Assembly (NCBI RefSeq): GCF_900162695.1 | Contig: NZ_FUIH01000007.1 | Location: forward strand, 2,790,001-2,854,000 | Origin: Virgibacillus siamensis | GTDB lineage: Bacteria > Bacillota > Bacilli > Bacillales > Amphibacillaceae | DNA: 64,000 bases | Direction of reading: 5' to 3' | Shown here: positions 45,684 to 52,949 of the stretch, piece after piece | Position numbering within the stretch: the first letter of the stretch is position 1 | Layout: each line of letters starts with the position of its first letter | Translations under genes and position numbers: made by a program | Notes under the pieces: generated by a model | Seen by the model: the letters and a program-made list of their open reading frames with translations, nothing else | What the model was told of the DNA's origin: nothing | The model's database searches: none

Positions 45684-45984
45684 AGTTGATAATCACTTGG
45701 CGAAGGTTGATACTTTGTCTTCGAAGGTTGATTTCCAGATATCGATGGTCGATTTCTCACCCTTAATGGTTGATATCTGCTTCTGAAGATTGATTTCCAT
45801 CCGTGTGGGTTGATATCTGCTTCTGAAGATTGATATCCATCCGTGTGGGTTGATATCCACGTTCGACGGTTGATTCCTTCATCTTGAAGGTTGATTCCTT
45901 CCCCTCGAAGGTTGATTTCCGTACAATGCTGGTTGATTCTGTCTCACTGATGGTTGATATCCGCTTCCGAAGGTTGATTATTAA
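45684..45984 (+). repeat. Phased GGTTGAT repeat array downstream of the NERD gene (about 14 units)
   Basis: About 14 units of 20 or 21 bp with the core G(G/A)TTGAT(A/T)TC. A 40-bp pair (units at 45768 and 45788) is tandemly repeated at 45808-45847 with one change. It begins 20 bp after the NERD stop codon and ends just before the terminator. So it should be transcribed as the 3' part of the NERD mRNA. Confidence 0.9.
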
Positions 45985-46001
45985 ACTCACTGCCACACAC
46001 C

Positions 46002-46030
46002 AAAAACCCAGCCTAAGCTGGGTTTTTGGT
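46002..46030. terminator. Terminator after the NERD gene and its repeat array
   Basis: CCAAAAACCCAGC-ctaa-GCTGGGTTTTTGG, a perfect 13-bp stem with T-run. The following 190 bp to spoIIID (46031-46224) holds only a weak GGCATT/AATGCC hairpin and no gene that I can see. Confidence 0.9.
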
Positions 46031-46224
46031 TGTCGGATGTACAGTTTGCCGCATTTCAGTCGGGTGACCACCCCCTTTAGGTTCGAACCACTGCTGTTGG
46101 ATGTTGTGGCATTATCCCGGGCTGTTATTCGGCTGTAAGGTTACAATGCCGCCTGTCTGCCGAAACTTCAGAAGGAATGCTGACCCCCTTTTTCCTTTCG
46201 ATTGCTCCTGAATATCCGGAATGC

Positions 46225-46515
46225 TCATCCGACCGGTTTTGCCGGTTTTTCATCTGGTGTTACTGTGGCGGTGATGCGGTATTTATTTCGGGTAGCCTCG
46301 CCCCCGCGGAGATGGCGGATTGATTTATGGTAGTCGAGTATATCTTTTACTTGGTTATAAAGTTTGGGGCTTATTTCCGGCAAGCGTTCTGTCAGATCTT
46401 TGTGGACTGTGCTTTTGGAAACACCAAATTCTTTCGCTATCACACGGACGGTTTTCCTCGTCTCCACGACATATTCACCTATCCTGATAGTCCTTTCCTT
46501 GATGTAATCGTGCAC
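46225..46515 (-). CDS. spoIIID: Sporulation transcriptional regulator SpoIIID
   Basis: 96 aa, about the usual length (B. subtilis 93). The helix-turn-helix is TVRVIAKEFGVSKSTVHKDL. The following basic C-terminal region (RLPEISPKLYNQVKDILDYH) completes the known DNA-binding structure. It adjusts mother-cell sigma-E genes during sporulation. The start is GTG at 46515, eight bases after GGGAGG. An upstream in-frame extension to 46590 lacks a ribosome binding site. A short overlapping upstream ORF resembles the usd arrangement of B. subtilis. Confidence 0.95.
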   Translation of the reverse strand: MHDYIKERTIRIGEYVVETRKTVRVIAKEFGVSKSTVHKDLTERLPEISPKLYNQVKDILDYHKSIRHLRGGEATRNKYRITATVTPDEKPAKPVG

Positions 46516-46574
46516 ACCATTCGCCTCCCTGTGTTGGATATTTCCGAGGTGTGGTTTGAGACAAGGTGATACAT
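46479..46574 (-). CDS. Possible usd-like upstream ORF overlapping spoIIID
   Basis: 31 codons in another frame, starting at ATG 46574 (MYHLVSNHTSEISNTG...) and ending inside spoIIID at 46479. It runs across the spoIIID ribosome binding site. In B. subtilis translation of the small usd ORF is needed for spoIIID translation. Sequence similarity to Usd was not tested. Its own ribosome binding site is weak. The remaining region up to the pheromone gene (46575-46931) holds no clear gene. Confidence 0.35.
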   Translation of the reverse strand: MYHLVSNHTSEISNTGRRMVCTITSRKGLSG

Positions 46575-46931
46575 ATGTTGTGCTGCTCACTTATCTGCTT
46601 TCACGTCATGCTGTGCAGCTTAGCTGGTATGCGGTGTATTCAACTGTTCAGATTTTGTATGTAAAAAAAGGCAGGGATTAAGCTGGATGGAAAGCTACAC
46701 ATGCTTTCACCTCAGACTTTTCTGAATGCTTGGTTTGTAACATTTTATTACACTACAGGAAGGAATATGATTAAAATTACATCTTTGGGAATTGTGGACA
46801 GGAAGTATTTCTGAAGTGGGGGTGTTACTGTTTTGCCTAAAAATAGGGAATAGGGTTTGTTTTTCCGGAACAAAAATTACTACAGTAGTTTCTTCTCTCT
46901 TTAAATTAAGAAAAATTTACGCGCTTCTATG

Positions 46932-47054
46932 TTAATCCAGATCGCCTAACACAGGATCGTTCATAGGACCGCCATCAGCAGGTGCTGCTGAAACAGCTGC
47001 GCCACCCATTAATACGATACCAGTGATTACAAGAATAGCTACTAATTTTTTCAT
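46932..47054 (-). CDS. Small exported peptide, AimP/Phr-like pheromone precursor
   Basis: 40 codons. MKKLVAILVITGIVLMGGAA is a Sec signal peptide, with possible cleavage after AVSA. The remaining tail is APADGGPMNDPVLGDLD. AAAGGAGGAGG precedes the ATG, so it is well translated. It lies 92 bp after the AimR-like receptor on the same strand, the usual order of receptor then peptide in RRNPP systems (Rap-Phr, NprR-NprX, AimR-AimP). The mature signal is probably the last 5-8 residues (inference). Confidence 0.75.
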   Translation of the reverse strand: MKKLVAILVITGIVLMGGAAVSAAPADGGPMNDPVLGDLD

Positions 47055-47146
47055 CCTGAATCCTCCTCCTTTCAAAGCTTATTAATTTTCGGAAAAACCA
47101 AACCCTATTTTATATAAAGGGCACTGACTAGCCCCTTTTTACAATT

Positions 47147-48181
47147 TCACTCCATTGCTTTCATAGCATTTAATGGCAGCCTGCTGAAAAAATAATCGCT
47201 GCGCTTTTCGATGAAATAATTGTAGGATTGCAGCAATGTTGATCTATCTTGTTTTGCAACGCCCAAATAATACATTTTAAATGGGCTGTCGATGTCAATC
47301 TCGTGGAGTATTTTTTCCGCTTTCCGGTAATTTCCTTTTGCTATTTCGATATGTGCCTGCTCACTTTTGTCAGGCGAGCTAATGCCATCCACCCGTTTAA
47401 AGTGGGCGGACAAAAAAGGAATGTTGAATTGTTCTATAATCTTCCTGGAGCTTTCCAACTGATGATCTTTGGCAATTTTTAATGCTTCGGACATGTGGAA
47501 CATCCCCTGGAAGTACGTATCAAAAATATAGGATAATCCCAGTGTGGTATGGATGTTGACTTTCGTCTTGGGGTTTGTTGTCTGGTTCAGCACACGAAAT
47601 GCATGCTTTCTTGCGATAATTACCTCATTGCGGACCAAATAATATGCAAACAGGTTGTGGTTCAAGCGCTGGTTGAAAAATGACAACAAAAACCGGTCAT
47701 CAATTTCTTTAAATAGATGCTGCTGTTTTTCGAGGAAGTTTCCCAGTTTGCCGAATTGATCCAGTCCATAATAAATCGTGACTTTAATAAATTCGATAAT
47801 GCATTTTAGTTCCGGCTCATCTGTCCGGAAATTTTCTGCATAGCTGAGCAACACATCTGGTGGATAGCGCCGCAGTTTACGGTCAATTGTAATCTGGTAG
47901 ATGTCCGCCCATTTCTGATTCGATTTGTTCAGTGACTTTTTATTTTTGTTAATCAGGTTTTGCAGATCTTCAAAGTATCCATGCATGTACAAAAATTCCA
48001 TGCCCTTTTTGTTAATGTCATCCGAATTGGATTGCAGGCATAATTTACGCATCAATAAACCAGCCGTCTCCGGATCATATTCCTGTGACAACATTAGATC
48101 GAGCTGCTCCATTGATAGTTTGTCATCTTTCGACAATGCACTTAATGAATTGGATACTGTATCAGTGTTGAATGTATGCAT
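47147..48181 (-). CDS. AimR-like peptide receptor (TPR) without DNA-binding domain
   Basis: 344 aa, all helical. Segments such as LSQEYDPETAGLLMRKLCLQ, FIKVTIYYGLDQFGKLGNF, LGLSYIFDTYFQGMFHMSEA and the C-terminal GNYRKAEKILHEIDIDSPF followed by YYLGVAKQDR follow the tetratricopeptide layout of phage AimR receptors. Phage AimR has about 50 extra N-terminal residues forming the HTH. Here only about 22 residues precede the homologous part, and upstream sequence encodes no missing domain. It may act by protein binding, as Rap proteins do (inference). GGTGAGGTGA precedes the ATG. Confidence 0.8.
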   Translation of the reverse strand: MHTFNTDTVSNSLSALSKDDKLSMEQLDLMLSQEYDPETAGLLMRKLCLQSNSDDINKKGMEFLYMHGYFEDLQNLINKNKKSLNKSNQKWADIYQITIDRKLRRYPPDVLLSYAENFRTDEPELKCIIEFIKVTIYYGLDQFGKLGNFLEKQQHLFKEIDDRFLLSFFNQRLNHNLFAYYLVRNEVIIARKHAFRVLNQTTNPKTKVNIHTTLGLSYIFDTYFQGMFHMSEALKIAKDHQLESSRKIIEQFNIPFLSAHFKRVDGISSPDKSEQAHIEIAKGNYRKAEKILHEIDIDSPFKMYYLGVAKQDRSTLLQSYNYFIEKRSDYFFSRLPLNAMKAME

Positions 48182-48328
48182 GGATATGTCACCTCACCAC
48201 AAAACAAATACAAATTTTTTCTTAATACAATTTTCATCATTTTGTAACAATTTTTTCTATTACTTGCTATAATAACATATATTTCTGGAAAATCTAGTTA
48301 AATCGTTCGACAATTTTCGCAGAAGCCA

Positions 48329-48357
48329 CAAAAAATAACCCCGGCATATACCAGGGT
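48329..48357 (-). terminator. Terminator of spoIIQ
   Basis: Minus-strand ACCCTGG-tatatg-CCGGGGT with one G-U pair, then TATTTTTT. Confidence 0.7.
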
Positions 48358-48373
48358 CAAGCTTTATGATAGT

Positions 48374-49294
48374 TTATGCGCTTGCTGATGTGGAAGATGA
48401 TTCGGTCGTATTGTCCGTTGTATTACCATTTTCCGCATCGCTATTTTCTTCATCCTGACTTTGATCAGGAGAATCATCGCTATTATCGTTGCTGTCTGTA
48501 TTACCTTCTTTGGTGCCATCCAGATTTTCACCATCACCGGCATTCTCGTCTTTTTTGCTGTCCTGGTTCTCCTCGGCATTACCGCTCTGTTTTTCAGATG
48601 CAGCTTTTTTCAAGGCACTTACAGGCTGTTTGAATACTTCTTCCGGATTAACCGCTTCGCCATCTTTTCTGATTTCAAAATGTACATGGGTTCCGAATTC
48701 CTGACCAAACCTGTTTTCACCGGCTGTACCGATAACATCGCCCTGCTTAACCTTGTCGCCTGCTTGCACTTTCACATCTCCAAGACTAGCATAATGGGTA
48801 ACTACTTTATTTTCGTGCTGTAATGTAACAACCTGTCCCAGAAGCGGATCCTCTTCTACTTCCTTAACTGTTCCGCTAAGTGAAGCGAGCACATCAAATG
48901 ATTTGTTTTCACCAGCTTTGATGTTAATCCCTTTGCTCTGGTAATAACGGTTGTTATACAGGACCAGTGCACTTTTTTGGGCCTTCGTATCTGCGTTGTA
49001 ATCATAAAATTTAGTTACGATTTCTGCTTGATCCTGATTTCCGACAGGCATTTTGATGATTTCCTGCTGTTCAATAACGGGTTGTGCATCATTTTTATTT
49101 TCGGCCGGGTTGTAATAATCAGTAGATTTCTGTTCGTCCGCCATATCAGGCATCTGATTTTCCAGATTTTGATACCAAACTACAAACGCCAGCAAAACTG
49201 CAGCAACCGTTAAATATACTGCCGGGAAAAACCACTTCTTCCGGAAAATTCGACTCCACTTATTTTTTGGAGTACCGTTGTTTTCCTCTTTCAT
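48374..49294 (-). CDS. spoIIQ: Sporulation protein SpoIIQ (M23-fold)
   Basis: 306 aa. A cytoplasmic basic N-terminus, one membrane segment (WFFPAVYLTVAAVLLAFVVW) and an extracytoplasmic LytM/M23 domain (LGQVVTLQHENKVVTHYASL, FGTHVHFEIRKDGEAVNPE). The first metal-binding motif of active M23 peptidases is missing (SKGINIKA replaces HxGxD), as in B. subtilis SpoIIQ, which is structural and binds SpoIIIAH across the septum. The C-terminus is a long Asp/Asn/Ser-rich tail. A sigma-F-like promoter lies upstream. Confidence 0.92.
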   Translation of the reverse strand: MKEENNGTPKNKWSRIFRKKWFFPAVYLTVAAVLLAFVVWYQNLENQMPDMADEQKSTDYYNPAENKNDAQPVIEQQEIIKMPVGNQDQAEIVTKFYDYNADTKAQKSALVLYNNRYYQSKGINIKAGENKSFDVLASLSGTVKEVEEDPLLGQVVTLQHENKVVTHYASLGDVKVQAGDKVKQGDVIGTAGENRFGQEFGTHVHFEIRKDGEAVNPEEVFKQPVSALKKAASEKQSGNAEENQDSKKDENAGDGENLDGTKEGNTDSNDNSDDSPDQSQDEENSDAENGNTTDNTTESSSTSASA

Positions 49295-49313
49295 ATCTCA
49301 TCACCTCAACAAC

Positions 49314-49343
49314 CATTCTGAGCAGAAAAAGGGAAATCTATAC
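49314..49343 (-). promoter_or_regulatory. Sigma-F/G-type promoter of spoIIQ
   Basis: Minus strand: GTATA (49339-49343), 15-bp spacer, GCTCAGAATG (49314-49323). It resembles the forespore consensus GYATA-N15-GGNNANAMTR with one mismatch. B. subtilis spoIIQ is known to be sigma-F dependent. Confidence 0.6.
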
Positions 49344-49416
49344 ATTTGATGCAAAAAATTGTTGAATTTCATGCATTTTTTTATAGATTCCGGGAAAAGT
49401 AAGGCGTTTACGGGAC

Positions 49417-49448
49417 AAAATCCCCGGAATGACAATCATCCCGGGGAA
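49417..49448 (-). terminator. Terminator of spoIID
   Basis: TCCCCGG and CCGGGGA form a perfect 7-bp stem around a 13-nt loop. On the minus strand it is followed by ATTTTGT. Confidence 0.65.
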
Positions 49449-49451
49449 CTG

Positions 49452-50558
49452 TTATTTTGCTACAAGCGTTGGTGCGGTTTTATTAATAGAGCTGATTTCA
49501 ACGCCCTTGTAATAGTGTTTCACAATCTGTTTGTACGTTTTGCCGTGTTTCGCCATGCCGTTCGCTCCATACTGGCTCATACCAATGCCGTGGCCGAAAC
49601 CCTGGGTTGTAAAAATCAAGTGATCATTTTTCTGTTCAATCGTAAAATCACTTGAAGCCAGCTCAAGTTTTTCGCGAATTTTCCGGCCTGAAAACTTCTG
49701 GCCGGCAATCTTCAGTTTATCGACCCGTTTTCCTTCTGTACGGGTTATTTCCATATCAATATCACCGGAATTCGGCAGTTTTACACCAAGTGCTTCTTCC
49801 ACTTTAGGGACAGTAAATATTTCCTGCGCGAGGAATTTCGGTGATTTTTTATCCCACGGGCTTTTTACACTGCGCAGGTAAGGAACTTTATTGGACCAGT
49901 AGTCCTCTGAGTTTTCAGTATACCCATTACTGGTCGAAAAAAAGGATGCTGTAATCGGTGCATCGTCATACGTGAGAATCTCACCCTTTGTTGCTTTAAC
50001 AGCCTTTTTTATCTTTTCCATTTTCCACTCAAAATCCTCTTCCAGTAAATCGCGCAGCTCCTGTTTGCTGTGATATACCTGGTCACTGACCGTATCCGTC
50101 ACATCTGATTTGCCTGACTGGTCCTGACTGATCATATGATTGACGATGAATGTTCGGGCAGCCAGTGCCTGTGCCTTTAATGCTTCGATTTCAAATTCCC
50201 CCGGCATTTCCGAGGCTACCACCCGTGCGACATATGTTTCGAGCGGCACATTTTCCACTTTATCGGCGTTTGCCCGCATAACTGCAACGGAAAACGGCGA
50301 GTCTCCCATTGAAATATCCACTTTGCCATCTTTCTTTTCGTCCGCGGTATGCTGATCACTATCACCGACAAACGGGACAACAATCAGTGTCGGGATGATA
50401 AGGATGATTGTTATCAGGGTTGCAAAGAAAATAATTCCCTGCAGTCTCCATGGAGCAGCCCGCTGATTGTTGAATTTCGATGATTTCTGAAATGGCAGCA
50501 GATTACTGTGCTTTTTCTTTTTTTTCTTCCATTTACCAGGAATGTTTGGTTGCTTCAT
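49452..50558 (-). CDS. spoIID: Stage II sporulation protein D (SpoIID lytic transglycosylase)
   Basis: 368 aa. A basic N-terminus (KWKKKKKKHSNLL), a membrane segment (GIIFFATLITIILIIPTLIV) and the SpoIID domain with VVASEMPGEFEIEALKAQALAARTF, which carries the catalytic Glu, YFSTSNGYTEN-like SFFSTSNGYTENSEDYW, and FTTQGFGHGIGMSQYGANGMA. It cleaves denuded septal glycan strands during engulfment, with SpoIIM/SpoIIP. GGGAGG precedes the ATG. GATACATT shortly upstream resembles a sigma-E -10 element. In B. subtilis spoIID follows murAA directly. Here a nine-gene operon separates them. Confidence 0.94.
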   Translation of the reverse strand: MKQPNIPGKWKKKKKKHSNLLPFQKSSKFNNQRAAPWRLQGIIFFATLITIILIIPTLIVVPFVGDSDQHTADEKKDGKVDISMGDSPFSVAVMRANADKVENVPLETYVARVVASEMPGEFEIEALKAQALAARTFIVNHMISQDQSGKSDVTDTVSDQVYHSKQELRDLLEEDFEWKMEKIKKAVKATKGEILTYDDAPITASFFSTSNGYTENSEDYWSNKVPYLRSVKSPWDKKSPKFLAQEIFTVPKVEEALGVKLPNSGDIDMEITRTEGKRVDKLKIAGQKFSGRKIREKLELASSDFTIEQKNDHLIFTTQGFGHGIGMSQYGANGMAKHGKTYKQIVKHYYKGVEISSINKTAPTLVAK

Positions 50559-50666
50559 AGGCAGCCTCCCTTGTAATGTATCATACTGGAATCATTTCTA
50601 GCATTCCTACTATTAAACGTATACGGAAAAAGGAAGAAATAGAACAATAGAATGAAGAAAAGTGTA

Positions 50667-50855
50667 AGCGCCCGTATAGCAACGTACAAACTGGAGCACT
50701 CCGCAATGAGATAAAGGAAACACGGTGAGCTGGAAGCGAACCGATGTTGACTTTCACCACAAGGGTATAAGCGCGACTAGGCCTCTGGTTTCACCAATCG
50801 GCAAGTCTTCTTTATCGTAGTGGAGGAGTGTGAAGTTTGCTAGTTGCTGGGCGCT
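50667..50855. repeat. Structured intergenic element with nested complementary arms (about 189 nt)
   Basis: Outer arms AGCGCCC (50667-50673) and GGGCGCT (50849-50855) pair, continued by AGCAAC (50678-50683) with GTTGCT (50843-50848). Inside them CACTCC (50697-50702) pairs with GGAGTG (50825-50830), and GATAAAG (50710-50716) with CTTTATC (50810-50816). GGTGA/TCACC gives an inner hairpin. This order is what a folded RNA or folded mobile repeat looks like. It fills the 357-bp gap between spoIID and ykfD. No ORF is evident. Confidence 0.7.
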
Positions 50856-50871
50856 GGAACTGGACCTTTGA

Positions 50872-50910
50872 AAAAACCTGCATGACATAACATCTCTACA
50901 GGTTTTATCT
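50872..50910 (-). terminator. Possible terminator of the dpp-ykf operon
   Basis: AAAACCTG and CAGGTTTT with a long loop. On the minus strand it is followed by TTTTTTC. It comes right after the ykfD stop codon. Confidence 0.5.
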
Positions 50911-50915
50911 CTGGC

Positions 50916-51917
50916 TTATTGCTGCTTTGTTAAGACAGATTCACGTTCCGGAGCATTTTTATTATAAAGGTGGCAGGCGACATAATGGTCCTGCTCTACT
51001 TCCTGCCATTCCGGTTTTTGCACCGAACAAATATCCATTGCCATTGGACACCTTGTCCGGAACACGCAACCGCTCGGCGGATGAATCGGGCTTGGAAGTT
51101 CACCCTCCAAAATAATCCTCTCCCGTTGATCTTCAATATCGGGATCAGGAATCGGTATCGCGGAAAGCAATGCCTGTGTGTACGGATGCAGTGGATTATC
51201 ATACAGGGATTCGCTCTTGGTCAGTTCAACCATGTTGCCGAGATACATGACGCCAATCCGGTCGGAAATCTGTTTCACCATTGACAGGTCATGTGCAATA
51301 AATAAAAATGTCAGCCCTTTTTCCTGCTGAAGTTCCTTTAACAGATTAACAACCTGTGCCTGAACAGATACATCCAGTGCAGAAATCGGCTCATCCGCGA
51401 TAATGAAGTCGGGGTCAAGTGCCAAAGCACGGGCAATCCCAATCCGTTGCCGCTGTCCGCCGCTGAATTCGTGCGGATAACGATTGGCATGGTCGCGATT
51501 CATACCGACCTCCTCCAGCAGCATGTAGACTCGGTCTGCCTGCTTCCGCTTATCTGAAAACATGTTATGCACTTCCATTGGCTCTGAAATAACTTCCCTT
51601 ACAGTGGAGCGTGGATTTAACGATGCATATGGGTCCTGAAAAACCATCTGCATATCACGGTAAAATTTGAACCGTTCCTTCTCGCTCATGGCATGCACAT
51701 CATTTCCATCGTACAGCACATTCCCGGCAGTTTTATCATACAAACCCATTATTGTCCGTCCGATGGTTGATTTGCCGCAGCCGGACTCGCCGACCAACCC
51801 GAACGTTTCACCTTTATTGATATAAAATGAGACGTCATTTACCGCCTTCAGATCTAACCCTTTTCCCATATCAAAGTATTTTTTCAGATTGTTGACTTCC
51901 AATATTTTTTCGCTCAT
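50916..51917 (-). CDS. ykfD: Oligopeptide ABC transporter ATPase, YkfD/OppF type
   Basis: 333 aa. Walker A is GLVGESGCGKSTIGRTIMG, signature FSGGQRQRIGIARALAL, Walker B FIIADEPISALD. The C-terminal Cys-containing oligopeptide_C region (GCVFRTRCPMAMDICSVQKP) is typical of OppF/DppF. It is the last gene of the murein-peptide operon and the second ATPase of its importer, complementing DppD. The ATG at 51917 follows GGGGAGAA. The longer open frame overlaps ykfC and is not used. Confidence 0.93.
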   Translation of the reverse strand: MSEKILEVNNLKKYFDMGKGLDLKAVNDVSFYINKGETFGLVGESGCGKSTIGRTIMGLYDKTAGNVLYDGNDVHAMSEKERFKFYRDMQMVFQDPYASLNPRSTVREVISEPMEVHNMFSDKRKQADRVYMLLEEVGMNRDHANRYPHEFSGGQRQRIGIARALALDPDFIIADEPISALDVSVQAQVVNLLKELQQEKGLTFLFIAHDLSMVKQISDRIGVMYLGNMVELTKSESLYDNPLHPYTQALLSAIPIPDPDIEDQRERIILEGELPSPIHPPSGCVFRTRCPMAMDICSVQKPEWQEVEQDHYVACHLYNKNAPERESVLTKQQ

Positions 51918-51918
51918 A

Positions 51919-52872
51919 TTATTTCTCCCCTGCCTGCTGCCAGTATCGTGCCGCGCCACAAAGTTCTTTTTCATATATGGTTCCATTCAGATCAATCAGT
52001 TCAATACCCTTTCCGGTTTGCGGGGAATGAAGCATTTTTCCATCACCATAATAAAAGCCGACATGGTGCAGGTTGCCTTTTCCTTCTTCATATGCAAAAA
52101 ATAACAAATCACCCGGCATCAAATTATGATAAGAAACCTTTTCTCCGCCGGCCAATTGATCATCCGCATCACGCGGAATCTGATAGCCATTCGCTTTGTG
52201 CATGGCATAGGTAAATCCTGAGCAGTCATAACCGAATGCACTCATGCCGCCCCAGAAATAATCAAGCTTTCTATAATGTTCGCCTGCTGATACTAGTTTC
52301 TGTCCGGGCTGCTGCCTTATCCCGCTGCCAGTCTGATAGATAGCCGCGTGTTCTTTTGCAAGGAAAAGCGGTCCATTCGGTGTGGCTGCTTTTAACCGAT
52401 TTCCTTCATCATTGAGAATCGGGAGCATTGTATTAAAGCTAAGTTTGATGACCGGCTCGCCATCAGCTGATTGCAGCCAGGCAAACTTCGATGTGACAGC
52501 TGCTGTCCTTTCCTGGTCCCATTCTGTTTTATGCACCTTTTTCAGCTGATTCAGCGGCACCCAGCCAGGGTAACCCCTTTTGTCCTTTTTGGAAGGCTGT
52601 GTTGGAATGACAATATGTGCCCAGTCATCTTTAATCTCCATAATGATAACCGCTTCACCATACAGCAGCTGTGTCTGTACACGATTTTCATCACAAAGGG
52701 CAACCCGTTTTTCAAATGTCAGTTCTGCTGTCCACCGATCCATGTCTGTCGGCGTGGAAATGCCCGGTGCATCAATGGCGCGTGCTGATTCAGGTGACGT
52801 CCATACGGTAGCGACCTGCACTGCTGCCACCCAAAGTACATCCGGCTCTTGATCAAACGTTTGTTCAGGCAT
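51919..52872 (-). CDS. ykfC: Gamma-D-glutamyl-L-diamino acid endopeptidase, NlpC/P60 (YkfC-like)
   Basis: 317 aa. Two SH3b-like N-terminal domains (LLYGEAVIIMEIKDDWAHIVI, WVPLNQLKKV) precede an NlpC/P60 domain with catalytic Cys in FGYDCSGFTYAMHKANGY, MPGDLLFFAYEEG, and His in LHHVGFYYGDGKMLHS. It cuts murein tripeptides between D-Glu and the diamino acid. No signal peptide, so it should act on imported peptides in the cytoplasm, like B. subtilis YkfC. The ATG at 52872 has AAGGGGGAA. Confidence 0.93.
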   Translation of the reverse strand: MPEQTFDQEPDVLWVAAVQVATVWTSPESARAIDAPGISTPTDMDRWTAELTFEKRVALCDENRVQTQLLYGEAVIIMEIKDDWAHIVIPTQPSKKDKRGYPGWVPLNQLKKVHKTEWDQERTAAVTSKFAWLQSADGEPVIKLSFNTMLPILNDEGNRLKAATPNGPLFLAKEHAAIYQTGSGIRQQPGQKLVSAGEHYRKLDYFWGGMSAFGYDCSGFTYAMHKANGYQIPRDADDQLAGGEKVSYHNLMPGDLLFFAYEEGKGNLHHVGFYYGDGKMLHSPQTGKGIELIDLNGTIYEKELCGAARYWQQAGEK

Positions 52873-52949
52873 GATAGATTCCCCCTTTTCCAATGCTTTG
52901 TATGATAGATCCGCTGTCTTATTAAAAAAATGCGGGCTCAATGAAAACA

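Noticed and set aside
44244..45984. CRISPR array
   Set aside because: Constant part is only about 10 bp and variable part about 10-13 bp, cores are degenerate, no leader or cas genes are present, and several blocks are plain duplications.
46068..46110. tRNA-like GGTTCGAACC segment
   Set aside because: The flanking bases do not form a T-stem, and no acceptor, D or anticodon arms can be built on either strand.
46516..46590. N-terminal extension of SpoIIID
   Set aside because: The known protein is about 93 aa, and GGGAGG is correctly spaced before the GTG at 46515.
46932..48181. Prophage remnant around the AimR-like gene
   Set aside because: The neighbours are core sporulation genes (spoIIQ, spoIIID). 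No integrase, terminase or structural phage gene is nearby.
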